This document shows, in pieces, positions 1 to 7,469 of a DNA stretch of 35,620 nt. The translations under genes were made by a program, and so were the position numbers. The stretch lies in assembly GCA_022601635.1 (NCBI GenBank), contig JAJACG010000032.1, positions 72,024 to 107,643 of the forward strand, given 5' to 3'. Every line of letters begins with the position of its first letter. Positions within the stretch are counted from its first letter, which is position 1. This stretch comes from Chlamydiales bacterium. GTDB taxonomy: Bacteria > Chlamydiota > Chlamydiia > Chlamydiales > JAAKFR01. The notes beneath the pieces are model-generated. The model saw only the letters and a program-made list of their open reading frames with translations, was not told the DNA's origin and did not search any database.

Positions 1-137
1 ACAGCCAGCATTGACTTGGGGAAATGCAGATCACGCACCATGATCTGCAAAAGCTTTTGACGCACCAGCTCTTCCGGTGTGCTCTTGACCCACGCTTGGC
101 GAATGGGATCAAATAACTGGGAGTACGATGATACCAT
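1..137 (-). CDS. HsdR N-terminal-like protein (partial, 5' part only)
   Basis: The minus strand shows an open frame of about 45 codons that starts at an ATG (complement of 135-137) and runs off the left edge. Its reading frame differs from hpf and overlaps the end of hpf by 29 bases, which suggests translational coupling. The peptide begins MVSSYSQLFDPIRQAWV and continues with TPEELVRQKLLQIMV and FPKSMLAV. The pattern IRQxWVxxTPEExVRQxLLxxM is what I recall at the start of the small stand-alone proteins with a type I restriction enzyme R subunit N-terminal domain (HSDR_N_2). The domain is nuclease-like, but the stand-alone forms have no established role, and the catalytic part lies outside the window. 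Confidence 0.6.
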   Translation of the reverse strand, partial: MVSSYSQLFDPIRQAWVKSTPEELVRQKLLQIMVRDLHFPKSMLA

Positions 138-756
138 AATTCTTATCTTGCCGTCTGTAGATCACCTTAAGCTTCTGATCCTCTTCACAGCGGTAGACGA
201 GAAAGTTATTCTCCGATAGCTCCATCTTCATCAGTGCCTCATCAGTCGTCAGCATCTTCAGTGGGTGGCTTGCTTGCGAAACAATGCTTCCCGTAGCAAA
301 CTCCTGCTCCAACTCTTTGAGGTTCTCCTCTTCGATCTGATCATTGATCTCATCAATAGCTGGGATGGGTCCTTGAACCACATTCACATGCATGTCTACC
401 TCATGAAGAGGTTTAGCGTGATGATCATGTAGTTTATCGACATAGCGTTGCAGTTTATGCTTCAAACGGTCGATCGCATTATCGACAGCAGCATAAAATT
501 CTGCTTCATGGCCAGTCACTTTGATCTTCAAACGATTGACTGTAACAATGTAGGTACAGGTATAGACCTGTTTGATGTGCTCTAAGATCACAGTAGCTTC
601 AATGACCGTGCCGCCAAAGCGTTCAATCTTACCCAACTTTTCGCATGCGTAGTCACGCATTGAGTCGGTTACCTCTAGATGGCGTCCGATCACATGGACA
701 GGATACTCTTCAGATGCAAATTTCTGTTTTACTTCCGCTTTCGTCTTTTTCGTCAT
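109..756 (-). CDS. hpf: Ribosome hibernation promoting factor, long form (HPF)
   Basis: The 215-residue protein has the two-part layout of long HPF. Residues about 18-115 are the S30AE/YfiA domain, with VHVIGRHLEVTDSMRDYACEKL and AAVDNAIDRLKHKLQRYVDK (shortened forms of both are diagnostic). An acidic linker follows, then a C-terminal domain of about 55 residues containing MTTDEALMKMELSENNFLVY. Long HPF binds the 30S subunit near the decoding centre and dimerises 70S ribosomes through its C-terminal domain when growth stops. In a chlamydia this would fit inactive or extracellular stages (inference). The ATG start is preceded by a short spacer to the divergently read tRNA region. The downstream HsdR-N-like gene overlaps the stop. 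Confidence 0.93.
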   Translation of the reverse strand: MTKKTKAEVKQKFASEEYPVHVIGRHLEVTDSMRDYACEKLGKIERFGGTVIEATVILEHIKQVYTCTYIVTVNRLKIKVTGHEAEFYAAVDNAIDRLKHKLQRYVDKLHDHHAKPLHEVDMHVNVVQGPIPAIDEINDQIEEENLKELEQEFATGSIVSQASHPLKMLTTDEALMKMELSENNFLVYRCEEDQKLKVIYRRQDKNYGIIVLPVI

Positions 757-774
757 AGTCAGCTCCCAATTATA

Positions 775-848
775 TGCACCGAAGAGGACTCGAACCTCTA
801 ACCACCTGGTCCGAAGCCAGGTACTCTATCCAATTGAGCTATCGGTGC
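775..848 (-). tRNA. tRNA-Arg (anticodon TCG)
   Basis: The complement folds as a complete cloverleaf. The acceptor arm is GCACCGA paired with TCGGTGC, the anticodon arm is CCTGG / CCAGG around loop CTTCGGA (anticodon TCG, reading CGA), and the T arm is AGAGG-TTCGAGT-CCTCT. The discriminator base is A at 775 and no CCA is encoded. It lies 18 bases upstream of hpf on the same strand, so the two may share a transcript. Confidence 0.96.
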
Positions 849-897
849 TCGCACAAAAGTTGTACCACGAAATTGTCTTTTCCTCAAGAATGGTGTA

Positions 898-1485
898 ATG
901 GAAATAGAAGGTTTGGTCTTAACAGCGATTCCTTATGCAGAGAGGGATCACATCCTAACCCTCTTTACACCAAAGGCAATCCTCAAACTTTTTGTAAAAG
1001 GCAAGCGCTACCTTGATGCGCACCATCAAGCACTTATCTCCCCTTTTACTATAGCAACCTACAGCTATAAGGAGAAAAAGAGTGACCTGCATCGCTTTAT
1101 TGAGGGCAAAGTTGTCGATCTAAATTTAAAATTGCGTGATAAGCTCGACTCTTTTGAGGCAGCACAGAAGATGGTACAGGCGATCTACCAGACGCAGTGG
1201 CAAAATAGTGAAACAGTAGCGCTCTTTCATCTTATCAAACTCTTTTTGGCGCAAATTCCGCAGACAGAAGAGCCCAATAGATTGGTTGCCCCTTTTTTAA
1301 TCAAGCTGCTGAAACATGAGGGTGTGTTGGATCTAAGCTGCTATGAGGATCCAAGACATATTGAGGCGCTAGCGCAGGTGCGCAGCTTTGAGGCGCTACT
1401 CACCGTTTTACCCGATGAGAAGCTCGCGCAGGAAATTGAGCAGAGCTATCGCAAAGTGATTTGCCCGTCGGTGACTTCGACATAG
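898..1485 (+). CDS. recO: DNA repair protein RecO
   Basis: The 195-residue protein starts with the N-terminal OB-fold pattern of RecO: MEIEGLVLTAIPYAERDHIL, then LFTPKAILKLFVKGKRY. An all-helical C-terminal half follows, with PFLIKLLKHEGVLDLSCY. RecO helps RecR load RecA on SSB-covered single strands in the RecF recombination pathway. At 195 residues it is shorter than the usual 230-250, and I see no four-cysteine zinc motif, which many RecO proteins also lack. The last 40 bases overlap the convergent gene at 1446-2030, so the C-terminus may have been trimmed or altered. Presence next to yidD and upstream of pheT fits the chlamydial gene order I recall. Confidence 0.82.
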   Translation: MEIEGLVLTAIPYAERDHILTLFTPKAILKLFVKGKRYLDAHHQALISPFTIATYSYKEKKSDLHRFIEGKVVDLNLKLRDKLDSFEAAQKMVQAIYQTQWQNSETVALFHLIKLFLAQIPQTEEPNRLVAPFLIKLLKHEGVLDLSCYEDPRHIEALAQVRSFEALLTVLPDEKLAQEIEQSYRKVICPSVTST

Positions 1486-2030
1486 ATAGTGAGAGTCACA
1501 TCGGCATCTTCTGGGCCGCCTTGGAAGCGCTTCTTGGTGAAAAGTCCCTTTTTCTTGAGCTTGTCGCACTTCGCCTTGCCGCGCGCTGTGGTTTTGGTTT
1601 TGATATCTAGAGCCACATCGTCCGGAAGTTTGATGGTCACATTGGCAGAGGTCCCTGTCACAATGATGTTGCAGTCGCTCCCCCACTGTCCTCGGAGATC
1701 GAGATCGACTCTGCTGCTCGTTACCTTGAAATCGACATCCGTCAACACTGGGAAGCTGCCGGTTAGATCGGCTCTCACCCTTCCGAACGAGCCGTCGTAG
1801 GTTACGTTTCTCAGAACGGGATATTCCCCCTCCATCTTCAGCTCTACATTTTTTTTTTTGTGAGCGTCGATGTAGACATCTTCTAGCTGTGGATAGGTGC
1901 CATCAAAATCGTAGCGTTCCACCTGCTGCGTCTTGCGAGAGGTGTCAAATTTGCGATGATTAGGATCAATTTTCGCTGCACAAAGGGGGGCAAACGAAAG
2001 AATCAATAGTGTGGCAATAAGTTTTTTCAT
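1446..2030 (-). CDS. Secreted beta-rich protein of unknown function
   Basis: From the ATG at 2028-2030 the product is 194 residues and begins with a clear signal peptide: MKKLIATLLILSFAPLCAAK, with a likely cut after the Ala-Ala. A longer frame exists upstream but runs through tRNA-Leu, so this start is preferred. The mature part shows repeated short strands: GTYPQLEDVYID, GEYPVLRNVTYD, GSFPVLTDVDFK. These are three recurring G-x-[YF]-P-x-L-x-[DN]-V units about 35 residues apart. A strand-rich stretch with IIVTGTSANVTIKLPDDV follows. This looks like a stacked-strand fold similar to the 'toast-rack'/DUF4097 type proteins, although I cannot assign a family. It is convergent with recO and overlaps it by 40 bases. 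Confidence 0.75.
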   Translation of the reverse strand: MKKLIATLLILSFAPLCAAKIDPNHRKFDTSRKTQQVERYDFDGTYPQLEDVYIDAHKKKNVELKMEGEYPVLRNVTYDGSFGRVRADLTGSFPVLTDVDFKVTSSRVDLDLRGQWGSDCNIIVTGTSANVTIKLPDDVALDIKTKTTARGKAKCDKLKKKGLFTKKRFQGGPEDADVTLTIYVEVTDGQITLR

Positions 2031-2031
2031 A

Positions 2032-2115
2032 TGCGAAAGGGGGGACTTGAACCCCCAAGGAGTTTCCTCCACTACCACCTCAAGGTAGCGCGTATACCAA
2101 TTCCGCCACTTCCGC
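2032..2115 (-). tRNA. tRNA-Leu (anticodon GAG)
   Basis: The complement gives an 84-base class II tRNA. The acceptor is GCGGAAG with CTTTCGC, the anticodon stem is CTACC / GGTAG around TTGAGGT (anticodon GAG, reading CUU/CUC), there is a long variable arm, and the T arm is GGGGG-TTCAAGT-CCCCC. The discriminator A is at 2032 and no CCA is encoded. The following signal-peptide gene begins 2 bases downstream on the same strand, so its mRNA start probably lies at the processed tRNA end. Confidence 0.96.
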
Positions 2116-2172
2116 GGGAGGATCAATATAGCTCTCCTTGGAAATTAAGGCTAGAAGAACTATCCTTGCCAT

Positions 2173-3153
2173 GTGATCTTTTTGATTCGTCTCTATCGTC
2201 TGCTTCTCTCACCATTTATCGGCAACTGCTGCAGATTTTATCCAAGCTGCAGCCACTATGCTGAGGAGGTGATTGCAACACGCGGTATTTGGCAAGGAGG
2301 CTGGCTGGCGTTTAAACGAATTTTGAAATGCGGTCCCTGGCACAGAGGGGGCTATGACCCTGTGGAGAAACCTATGGAAGTACAATACACTCAAAAATCT
2401 AGTAATCCCGGACCTACCTGGCTATTTCTACCAGGTGGGCCAGGCTGCCACAGCAGCTACTTTAACTCACTAGTCGAGCTGCTCGATCTACCCGGCTCTG
2501 TCTACCTCATCGACATGCCAGGAAATGGAACTGATGAGGAGATCGATTTTAACTGCTGGTTTGACCTCTTTTTGCCTATGGTCAAGCGGTTTGACAACCC
2601 CATCCTCGTTGGCCACTCCTTTGGCGGCATGATGCCTCTGCTCTTTCCCGAGTTAGAGGAACTACTTTCAGGCCTAGTACTACTTCACAGTACACCAAAG
2701 CTATGGCAAGAGGCTGCTGCCCAAAAAGCAGAGAAGCTGGGAGTTGCCAGCAATGGTCCTGAGATGGCTAATTTTGCACAGAATCCGAGCCAGGAGACAT
2801 TTGCTGCAGCTCTTGACGCCTGCATGCCCTTCTACTTTGCACCTGAAAATATTGAGAAGGGACGCGCCTTTTGCAAGGGTTTTCCATTCAACTACCACGC
2901 TGCGATTTGGGGTTTAGCGAAGATGGAGGAGATTCAATTTGATGCGAAGTGGATTCCCTCAAAAGTGCCGACACTCATTATTGGCAGTGAGTATGATTGT
3001 ATCTGTCCATTTGAACTTTATGACAGCCGTTTTGATCGGGGTAATATTGAGAAGCTTTACATTAAGGATGCGGGCCATTTTGGTTGGCTTGAAAAGCCTG
3101 ATGTCTACAAAGAGGCCTTCAACTCTCTTCTTAAGAAGAAATCTTCAAGCTAG
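2173..3153 (+). CDS. YidD - alpha/beta hydrolase fusion protein
   Basis: One uninterrupted frame joins two families. Residues 1-67 are a complete YidD (membrane protein insertion efficiency factor), with NCCRFYPSCSHYAEEVI, GGWLAFKRILKCGPWHRGGY and the terminal DPV. Residues 68-326 are an alpha/beta hydrolase. It has oxyanion loop LPGGPGCHSSYF, nucleophile elbow GHSFGG (Ser149), acid-loop region IIGSEYDCICP and histidine loop DAGHFGWLEKP. It resembles the proline iminopeptidase-like group. YidD assists YidC-dependent membrane insertion, while the hydrolase substrate is unknown. The start is a GTG at 2173; an ATG two bases earlier is out of frame and hits TGA at once. An internal ATG (residue 68) could start the hydrolase alone. 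Part of its 3' end is duplicated at 6790-6936. Confidence 0.85.
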   Translation: MIFLIRLYRLLLSPFIGNCCRFYPSCSHYAEEVIATRGIWQGGWLAFKRILKCGPWHRGGYDPVEKPMEVQYTQKSSNPGPTWLFLPGGPGCHSSYFNSLVELLDLPGSVYLIDMPGNGTDEEIDFNCWFDLFLPMVKRFDNPILVGHSFGGMMPLLFPELEELLSGLVLLHSTPKLWQEAAAQKAEKLGVASNGPEMANFAQNPSQETFAAALDACMPFYFAPENIEKGRAFCKGFPFNYHAAIWGLAKMEEIQFDAKWIPSKVPTLIIGSEYDCICPFELYDSRFDRGNIEKLYIKDAGHFGWLEKPDVYKEAFNSLLKKKSSS

Positions 3154-3323
3154 TGACCCTCACTCTAACGCGTTGTACAACCAATTGCAAACTACTTATA
3201 TGTAAGTGTAAGACAGGTTGCCGCATATAAGAAGCCCTGATTAACTACCGTTTGGCAAACAATTTCTACCCGTGGTATTCTCTGAGAAAATTTTTTTATA
3301 AAAAGTATTTAGGGAATAAAACG

Positions 3324-4154
3324 ATGAGAAATATTTTATTACTATTTACAATATTTACGCTCAAGTTATCTGCAGACATTCATGAAAGCTTTGATATTCG
3401 TGATCTTCTAAAATACGCAGATGAGAATACGTTGGTTGTTACAGATTTGAATCATGTACTTATGGAGACAATGGAGCCATTGGGTTCTGATCATTGGGCA
3501 TCGTATGAAGTGAAAAAGCGGATGAAAGAAACTGGAGAGACGAAGCTTGAGGTTCTTCATAAGATGGTTCCTATGTGGCATCATATTTTAATGGAGTCTG
3601 AGTTCAAGGCTGTGGAATCTACAACAGCAGGTGTCATTCGGAGATTGCAGCAGCAGGGAAATTTAGTCATGGGGCTTACAGCTCGATATATTGAGATGGC
3701 CTACCCAACAGTTTCTCAACTCAAATCTATTGGAATCAACCTTAGCTTAAATGTGTTAAGTGATTTAGATCATGAGATTGAGGGTGGTTATGCAGCGAAA
3801 TATGTTGAAGGTGTGATTTTTGTTGGCCTGAAGAATGATAAAGGTGAGACATTAATGCGTTTTTTGAATCAACTTGAGTATCAGCCTAAAAAAATTCTAT
3901 TTATTGATGATAAGGAAAAGAATTTACGTTCGGTGTCAATTGCATGCGAAAAAAGGGGAATTCCATTTACTGGCCTTCGATATGGGTATTTGGATGAAAA
4001 AGGGAAAGAATTTGATCCTATTGCAACAGAGATTGATCTAAAGAATTTTATTAAAAAAAAGAGAAAAATACGTGAAGATGGCATTGCTGATGCAGACAAA
4101 AAAGCTTTGAACATTAAGCAATTCCCAAAGCCCGAGATCAGGATCAGAAGTTGA
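3324..4154 (+). CDS. DUF2608-type HAD-like secreted protein
   Basis: Starting at the ATG at 3324, the 276-residue product has a short signal peptide (MRNILLLFTIFTLKLSADIH). HAD-like elements follow: motif I in TLVVTDLNHVLMETMEPLG, a middle motif with LVMGLTARYIEMAYPT, and motif IV as KKILFIDDKEKNLRSV. This is the pattern of the DUF2608 family that I associate with chlamydiae and Legionella-type intracellular bacteria. The second acidic residue of the classical DxDx[TV] is Asn here (D-L-N-H-V), so phosphatase activity is doubtful. The upstream frame extends to 3252, but the signal peptide favours 3324. The gene is visibly AT-richer than the conserved genes around it. Its last codons overlap a 3' remnant of another gene in a different frame. 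Confidence 0.78.
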   Translation: MRNILLLFTIFTLKLSADIHESFDIRDLLKYADENTLVVTDLNHVLMETMEPLGSDHWASYEVKKRMKETGETKLEVLHKMVPMWHHILMESEFKAVESTTAGVIRRLQQQGNLVMGLTARYIEMAYPTVSQLKSIGINLSLNVLSDLDHEIEGGYAAKYVEGVIFVGLKNDKGETLMRFLNQLEYQPKKILFIDDKEKNLRSVSIACEKRGIPFTGLRYGYLDEKGKEFDPIATEIDLKNFIKKKRKIREDGIADADKKALNIKQFPKPEIRIRS

Positions 4155-4216
4155 TACTCAAATCCTACTCAGATGGTGAGTTTCTACAGGTCACTCTGGA
4201 TAAACTCACACAATGA
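4127..4216 (+). pseudogene. 3' remnant of the island's large secreted-protein family
   Basis: In a frame different from the DUF2608 gene, this stretch encodes QKLILKSYSDGEFLQVTL followed by DKLTQ and a stop. The end of the intact gene at 7504-8271 reads QELIRESYSSGAFLPITL then DKLTQ and a stop. The DNA matches too, including an identical run of about 20 bases over the stop codon. No start or upstream homology is visible, so this is the tail of a third family member, joined to or overlapped by the DUF2608 3' end. Confidence 0.75.
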
Positions 4217-4256
4217 ATTCACTCTTCTAGAACATATCATCAACGCATACTTCAGA

Positions 4257-6056
4257 CTAACGCTCCTCCAGGAGCTTACAGAACAACGTGTTGCACTGTT
4301 CTTTTTCCCGCTCAGTAGCTGTAACTGGTTTGCTATCACTCATGATTTTACTCAACAGCTGACCTAAAACTGTAATATCGACTCTATCTCCAGATGCTAA
4401 CCAACTTCCCCACCGACTTCCGAGTGCTTTAGCAAGATCAATCGAATTTTGCCTCAACTCTCTATAGGATTCTTCATTGCGTATCCAAGATAAATCAATA
4501 GGCCCCTCCTTGATCTCAGCTAGAGGAGAAGAGAGATCTTCATCGTGTACCGTTACCGTTATCTTGAGCAAAGAGCATGGGGGCAGAGTAGTATGAATCC
4601 CATAGGCAAGAGCTGGGTGCACATAGAGAGTTGCTGTCTGGCCCACATGCATTCTTGTCACGCCGTAAGAAAAACCTGGAATCATTCCCGAAAGCGAAAT
4701 CCATTGAGAACTTGCTTCACTAAAAAGATTGCCTTCAATGTCCTCCACCTTATAGGTAACCTTTACTTTGTCATGCTGACACTGTTGTTGATTCTTACCA
4801 GATCGAACTGTTTTGAGATAGAGCAGCTCTGGCTGAATTGTAGTCACACGCCTATCTCTGTGCATCCTACGCATAATTTTGTCCGCAGCTTTTAGGTTAT
4901 CTTTTGCCAACAAAAACCCTTCCAAAATGCCCGGCTGACAATAGGAAGAGCACTTTGCTTGACTCCAATCTTCAGGGGATAAAATGGCTTTGATGAAATA
5001 GGGCACGACTTCAGGATCGAAGATACCGCTCGCCTCAGCTACGACCGCCGCTAGGCACTGCTCTATACACATTTGCGGATCTGTGGCTGCTTTACCAAGC
5101 AGAAGGTCATCCGATCCAATTAGCTTTCCTACAACATACTCTGTAAAGTCAGGACGCTCAAGCAGCTTAGATAGAGATCTCTGTGCTATCTCAATTTTTG
5201 AAAATCGTTCACTATTTCCCCCTCCTTGGTACGCACCAAAAATAAAGCGAGGAGATTTTACTCGTAAGTTTCTAGGTAATGGCTGTTTTAAAGTAGAAAT
5301 TGCATCCAATTCTTCTTCTAAACTAGCATGCCACATTCCAGGCTGCTGTAGGGTTTTGAATTCACCCATCACTCTATTGAGCTTGGTTAAAAAGATACCT
5401 GCTAGCTGAAGATCAGAGTAATTTGATGTTGCATGTTGTAACATCAAATTACTATTCGCAGCAAAGGGAGGGCAGTCACAGCTGAAATCTGCATTCTGAA
5501 TCGTCTCGGCACGCCCATGCATTAAGCTATTAAATGTCCCAAAACCCAATACGATTCCTTCTAAAGTTCGATCCATCTTGAGTGTCTCAATGAGGCTTCG
5601 TTCTCCACACGCAATCTCTTCTACAAGCAGAGAAGTCGTAGTAGTCGGCCCTAAAACATACTGAAAGAGAACAAGTTCTTTTTCGATCACATCGTAGAGA
5701 AGGGGTTTGTTGATCAGCATTACCTCTAGTCTACCGTCAGTAAGAGAGGTAAATTTTAATACAAAGTTCCCAGAATCAATGCTCTTCTTGGGCCATAAAC
5801 GCTGTACTTCTCGCGTTACGGTTTCATTCCGAAATCTTTCGCTTTGAGGGGCAACAAATTGTGTAGTAGGGGCAACGTTAAAAATGGCAAGAGGCTTAGC
5901 TCCTTCAAAAACATACCCAAAGCCCGAGGAGCTAAAAGTCGTCTTTAAAAATCTTTCTATCACAACCTTCTGATATGAGTTTGGCTCCCCTTCAGCCGAT
6001 CCAACCAGTGGAAGAAGTGTCAACCAAAGAGCTAGCCAATGCCATTTTTTTTTCAT
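4257..6056 (-). CDS. Secreted protein with C-terminal FKBP-type peptidyl-prolyl isomerase domain
   Basis: The 599-residue protein has a signal peptide (residues 1-21, ending LVGSA). Residues about 28-260 form a module shared with the gene at 7504-8271: GFGYVFEGAKPLA, EVMLINKPLLYDVIEKELVLF, EGIVLGFGTFNSLMHGR. A helical middle part with several Cys (CDCPPF, CSSYCQP) follows. Residues about 428-505 are an FKBP domain with YKVEDIEGNLFSEASS, GMIPGFSYGVTRMHVGQ, HPALAYGIHTTLPPCSLL, and a tail of about 90 residues comes last. FKBP domains speed prolyl cis-trans isomerisation; here it would act on exported proteins in the periplasm (inference). It is read 12 bases after the small Cys-rich gene on the same strand, so the two are probably co-transcribed. 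Confidence 0.85.
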   Translation of the reverse strand: MKKKWHWLALWLTLLPLVGSAEGEPNSYQKVVIERFLKTTFSSSGFGYVFEGAKPLAIFNVAPTTQFVAPQSERFRNETVTREVQRLWPKKSIDSGNFVLKFTSLTDGRLEVMLINKPLLYDVIEKELVLFQYVLGPTTTTSLLVEEIACGERSLIETLKMDRTLEGIVLGFGTFNSLMHGRAETIQNADFSCDCPPFAANSNLMLQHATSNYSDLQLAGIFLTKLNRVMGEFKTLQQPGMWHASLEEELDAISTLKQPLPRNLRVKSPRFIFGAYQGGGNSERFSKIEIAQRSLSKLLERPDFTEYVVGKLIGSDDLLLGKAATDPQMCIEQCLAAVVAEASGIFDPEVVPYFIKAILSPEDWSQAKCSSYCQPGILEGFLLAKDNLKAADKIMRRMHRDRRVTTIQPELLYLKTVRSGKNQQQCQHDKVKVTYKVEDIEGNLFSEASSQWISLSGMIPGFSYGVTRMHVGQTATLYVHPALAYGIHTTLPPCSLLKITVTVHDEDLSSPLAEIKEGPIDLSWIRNEESYRELRQNSIDLAKALGSRWGSWLASGDRVDITVLGQLLSKIMSDSKPVTATEREKEQCNTLFCKLLEER

Positions 6057-6068
6057 CGAATGTTATCC

Positions 6069-6392
6069 TCAACAACAATATCCGTCACAATAATACCAAC
6101 ACTCCATGTAAGCACAACCACCACAGATTGGGCAAGCACGCATATGCCCTTCCGGACATTTATACCAGTCGGCCAAAGAGGCGCGTACAAGCCATGCCTC
6201 TTCATCCTTAGTAAGCGAATGCACTGGCAGCAGCGATCCCTCATGCTCAATAAACATATTGCCTTCAGAAAAGACGATCTCATTCAATGAGACGGAGACA
6301 ACTATTTCTGTCGTAATCTTTTTCCCATCATACGCACCTAAATGTCCCATAAAAGAACAAAAAGCAAATAGAACTAACAGTATCAATCTCAT
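6069..6392 (-). CDS. Small secreted Cys-rich protein (cassette A, first gene)
   Basis: From the ATG at 6390-6392, which has GGAGG at good spacing upstream, the product is 107 residues. It has a signal peptide (MRLILLVLFAFCSFMGHLGA), a short domain with SEGNMFIEHEGSLLPVHSL, and a C-terminal cluster of eight Cys (CPEGH, CPICGGC, ECWYYCDGYCC). The pattern suggests metal binding or disulfide cross-linking at the cell surface (inference). A similar layout appears in the 120-residue protein at 7102-7464: FCFDGQFLPVSN against the LLPVHSL region, then CPIC. In both places the small gene directly precedes a member of the large secreted family. I cannot name the family. Confidence 0.75.
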   Translation of the reverse strand: MRLILLVLFAFCSFMGHLGAYDGKKITTEIVVSVSLNEIVFSEGNMFIEHEGSLLPVHSLTKDEEAWLVRASLADWYKCPEGHMRACPICGGCAYMECWYYCDGYCC

Positions 6393-6577
6393 CCTCGCCT
6401 CCACATTTGGTTAATCATTCAAATTTAAAAGCTAGTGTGTTTTTTTCTTGCATTTGCGCCAACATAAAATTGATTTGGTCTTCATATAAAAAAATAGAGC
6501 GCTTTTGGAAGATGCCAAGCTCGCCCTGTGACGTAAGTTTTCTACTGGCAAAGCCAATGGAAACTCACAAAACATTA
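6393..6577. other. AT-rich intergenic region upstream of cassette A
   Basis: No coding frame with recognisable content is visible. The stretch is AT-rich and, read on the minus strand, must hold the promoter of the small Cys-rich gene. I cannot single out a -35/-10 pair with confidence. It ends at the first terminal repeat of the mobile element at 6578. Confidence 0.4.
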
Positions 6578-6752
6578 GGAGATACTGAATAAGGAGACAC
6601 TGAATAAGTACTTTGCCAGAGATTTGGGCAAGATTTCTATCGAAGGGAGGTTCGGAGCCGAACGTCTAACCCCTTCCGGGTTAGTCGAGGCGAGAACGAT
6701 GCTTCGATAGAAGATCGTCGGAAGATCTGGTGAGGGAGTTATTCAGTATCTT
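6578..6752 (+). repeat. Palindromic mobile element, copy 1 (with doubled left end)
   Basis: The left end is present twice: GGAGATACTGAATAA at 6578 and GGAGACACTGAATAA at 6593. The right end is GTTATTCAGTATCTT. Inside lie an inverted repeat TTTCTATCGAAG / CTTCGATAGAA and a central hairpin CTAACCCC-TTCC-GGGTTAG. Counting from the inner left end the element is 159 bases. It abuts the duplicated LysM/hydrolase scar and probably marks or caused the rearrangement. Confidence 0.88.
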
Positions 6753-6758
6753 CATTGC

Positions 6759-6789
6759 CCTTCTGGGAAGGGTATCTTTAGCATCTGGC
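6759..6789 (-). pseudogene. Duplicated 3' end of the LysM-protein gene
   Basis: These 31 bases are identical to 8278-8308, the last codons of the LysM gene (encoding QMLKIPFPEG on the minus strand). They are joined directly to a hydrolase fragment, so the two form a junction rather than a gene. Confidence 0.8.
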
Positions 6790-6936
6790 TATGACAGCCG
6801 TTTTGATCGGGATAATATTGAGAAGCTCTATATCAAAGATGCGGACCATTTTGGTTGGCTTGAAAAGCCTGATGTCTACAAAGAGGCCTTCAACTCTTTT
6901 CTGGAGCAAGAGTCATCAACTTACCCGCCAGACTAG
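6790..6936 (+). pseudogene. Duplicated 3' fragment of the alpha/beta hydrolase gene
   Basis: The frame encodes YDSRFDRDNIEKLYIKDA and HFGWLEKPDVYKEAFNS, nearly the same as residues about 283-320 of the product of 2173-3153, and then a diverged tail ending in a TAG. The catalytic histidine loop reads ADH instead of AGH. The nucleophile and N-terminal half are missing. An open frame runs in from the neighbouring mobile element, but the product would be a chimera of element and fragment. I treat it as a broken duplicate. Confidence 0.82.
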
Positions 6937-7101
6937 CTCTATTCTAAAGGTTGCCAGAACAATGTGTTGCGCATACTCAGAAGCGATTCTTCTTCGAATG
7001 GCAAAGAGGCTTTAAAAACACGACTCTATTTTTTCTTGTTTTTTTCTTAGTAAAAATGCCAGCACTCATACTAACTTTACAAACCGAACCTAGGAGGAAA
7101 A
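6937..7101. promoter_or_regulatory. Leader region of cassette B
   Basis: No gene is seen here. The stretch is AT-rich with T runs near 7030-7050 and ends in a strong Shine-Dalgarno, AGGAGG at 7092-7097, four bases before the ATG of the small Cys-rich gene. The promoter itself cannot be fixed by eye. Confidence 0.45.
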
Positions 7102-7464
7102 ATGTATCGTCAATTTTTTAAGCATGCCATACTACTACTACTAGTTTTCTTTAGCTTTATTCCAGCAATGAAGTGCTATGCATATGGAATAGAGTCTTAC
7201 AACACCAAAAGCTTTGAAAGCAGGTTTCTAAAAATCTCTGATGACAAATATTATACACACCCTGGATCTATTTATATAGCTTCAGACTCAATCTATTTCT
7301 GCTTTGATGGACAATTCCTTCCAGTTAGCAATGTTGAATGCGATGATGAGGGCGTTTTCATTCGTGCTGGAGGTTTTATGGTGCGAGGACAATGCCCGAT
7401 ATGCCAATATCCTATTACACCATGGGGCTTGTGCTCAAATCCAGATTGTCCCACGAAGGAGTAA
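7102..7464 (+). CDS. Small secreted zinc-ribbon-like protein (cassette B, first gene)
   Basis: The 120-residue product has a signal peptide (about residues 1-27, hydrophobic core AILLLLVFFSFIPAM). A short domain with GSIYIASDSIYFCFDGQF follows, and the C-terminus reads CPICQYPITPWGLCSNPDC. The arrangement CPxC-x9-CxxxxC looks like a small zinc ribbon. It is a diverged relative of the gene at 6069-6392 and occupies the same position, directly before a large secreted-family gene. The start is supported by AGGAGG four bases upstream. Function is unknown; secretion plus paired Cys suggests an envelope or periplasmic role. Confidence 0.75.
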   Translation: MYRQFFKHAILLLLVFFSFIPAMKCYAYGIESYNTKSFESRFLKISDDKYYTHPGSIYIASDSIYFCFDGQFLPVSNVECDDEGVFIRAGGFMVRGQCPICQYPITPWGLCSNPDCPTKE

Positions 7465-7469
7465 ATATA

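Noticed and set aside
774-1016. Plus-strand open frame over tRNA-Arg and the start of recO
   Set aside because: It runs through a tRNA and lies out of frame with recO, and its composition is not protein-like.
2031-2126. N-terminal extension of the secreted protein gene through tRNA-Leu
   Set aside because: The extension is translated tRNA; the signal peptide begins at 2030.
6730-6936. Plus-strand 68-codon frame joining the element end and the hydrolase fragment
   Set aside because: It has no ribosome site and no complete domain, and it crosses the LysM/hydrolase junction; treated as a duplication scar.
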